Shown here in pieces: positions 63,276 to 64,000 of a stretch of DNA of 64,000 nt. Within the stretch, counting starts at the first letter, position 1, and each line of letters opens with the position of its first letter. The DNA lies in the NCBI GenBank assembly GCA_946186505.1, contig CAMHNI010000012.1:1-64000 (forward strand), in the 5' to 3' direction. The translations under genes and the position numbers were made by a program. The notes under the pieces were generated by a model. It saw only the letters and a program-made list of their open reading frames with translations. It had not been told where the DNA came from and made no database searches. The stretch is from an uncultured Prevotellaceae bacterium. GTDB lineage: Bacteria > Bacteroidota > Bacteroidia > Bacteroidales > Bacteroidaceae.

Positions 63276-64000
63276 TCAGAAGTCGGGACCGCCTCCGAAA
63301 CCGCCTCCGCCGCCGAAGCCTCCGCCGCGTCCGAAGCCTCCACCACCGAAGCCTCCCATGCCGCCAAACGACGGAGTCGGCTGCTTGCCGATGTCAATCA
63401 GGAGCTTGAAGAGGGCACGCCGCCGCTGCGTCCACGTCGGATAGTCATCGGCACGCAGGGTCTTCACGCTGAAGCCCGGCATCTGGGGCATACCGCTCTG
63501 CTGCATGAACTCCAGCGAGCTGGTGGTAATCACACAGGGTTTGGTCTTGCCGTCGGCCACCAGACGGTCGGCAATAGCATCGGCACCACCCAGCTTAAAC
63601 CAGCTTTCCATTGTGTCGCCCTCGCCGGGAACAAGCTGTATGAACGACGGAATAGACGGTGTCTTGGGCAACGGTGACATGTACCAGGCCTCCTGACGTT
63701 CCACGTCATAACCTGTGCGTCCGTGAGGGATGTCGCCCATCGATGCGAAGTTGAACGGCGAGCGGGGATTATCGGCAATGCTGTACTTAAAGCCTCTGTC
63801 GGGTGCCAGGTACATATTGCTGGGATCGGCAACGCGGGTACCGTCAACCACGAAGCAGTATTTGAACGTGTCGAACAGGTATTCCGTCAGGACGGCCGAC
63901 CATACGCCGGCGGTGTCCTTGGCCATAGCGATATTGTCGGGTAGCATTTCGCACTCCAGTTCCACCCGGCTGGCCTCCGGTGCCTTGAAGCGGAAGGTGA
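63276..64000 (-). CDS. Esterase-like secreted protein, shortened catalytic core (5' end outside window)
   Basis: The frame is open to 64000, so the N-terminus is missing. An E-set/CBM48-like domain (FRFKAPEASRVELEC, GVWSAVLTEYLFDTFKYCFVVDG) is followed by what reads like a trimmed esterase D fold: the segment matching the esterase loop is GEGDTMESWFKLGGADAIADRL, and the C-terminal TWTQRRRALFKLLI matches the end of the fold. The usual HG-G and GxSxG nucleophile region is absent, so it is probably not a working esterase or is an internally deleted gene. The tail is Gly/Phe-rich (FGGGGFGRGGGFGG). Neighbours suggest glycan binding. Confidence 0.75.
   Translation of the reverse strand, partial: TFRFKAPEASRVELECEMLPDNIAMAKDTAGVWSAVLTEYLFDTFKYCFVVDGTRVADPSNMYLAPDRGFKYSIADNPRSPFNFASMGDIPHGRTGYDVERQEAWYMSPLPKTPSIPSFIQLVPGEGDTMESWFKLGGADAIADRLVADGKTKPCVITTSSLEFMQQSGMPQMPGFSVKTLRADDYPTWTQRRRALFKLLIDIGKQPTPSFGGMGGFGGGGFGRGGGFGGGGGFGGGPDF

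Overview
The window looks like a chromosomal segment of a Prevotella-type member of the Bacteroidales. The evidence is repeated TTTG-N19-TAnnTTTG promoters (the Bacteroidetes primary sigma signature), an argF'-type transcarbamylase, a PorE-like type IX secretion protein, secreted proteins ending in GKK-x-x-x-K sorting-type tails, and two GH51 arabinofuranosidases. No rRNA, tRNA, CRISPR array or transposase was seen.

Layout. 1-4.6 kb: rimP-nusA-infB on the minus strand (infB runs off the left edge). 4.6-39.4 kb: about 26 tightly packed minus-strand genes behind one strong promoter at 39364-39394, first gene a NusG/UpxY-like antiterminator. They encode a type VI secretion system of the Bacteroidetes type (TssH, TssB, TssC, two TssD/Hcp, VgrG, PAAR-like tip, TssG, TssK, TssE, TssF), a GH73/LysM muramidase, two membrane Ser/Thr kinases, a PP2C phosphatase, a BACON-type protein, a WG-repeat-like protein and an S41 protease. 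39.4-42.6 kb: argF' and porE on the plus strand. 42.6-44.4 kb: a small ECF sigma operon on the minus strand. 44.4-64 kb: a polysaccharide/cell-surface region with two GH51 enzymes, a 2213-residue repeat protein, a TlpA-like thioredoxin, two more large secreted proteins, two related 53- and 62-residue proteins, and a truncated-looking esterase that runs off the right edge.

The most exciting part is 18.4-27.3 kb. Between the tail-tip genes and the baseplate genes of the T6SS lies what reads as a complete eukaryote-like ubiquitin pathway: a ubiquitin-like protein ending Gly-Gly plus a three-residue tail, an E2 with HPN motif and catalytic Cys, a ThiF-type E1, a membrane protein combining vWA-like, RING-H2-like and FHA-like domains (candidate E3), and a membrane-anchored JAMM peptidase (candidate Ubl-maturing and deconjugating enzyme). 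The FHA domain, two kinases and the PP2C suggest the pathway is also phospho-controlled. I recognise none of TssN/O/P/Q/R by sequence; the membrane proteins of the Ubl module may stand in for them. My reading is that the organism tags its own secretion apparatus or cargo with a ubiquitin-like protein, which parallels the known bacterial (Bil-type) Ubl systems that modify phage tails. This is inference; the gene families and gene order are what the sequence shows.
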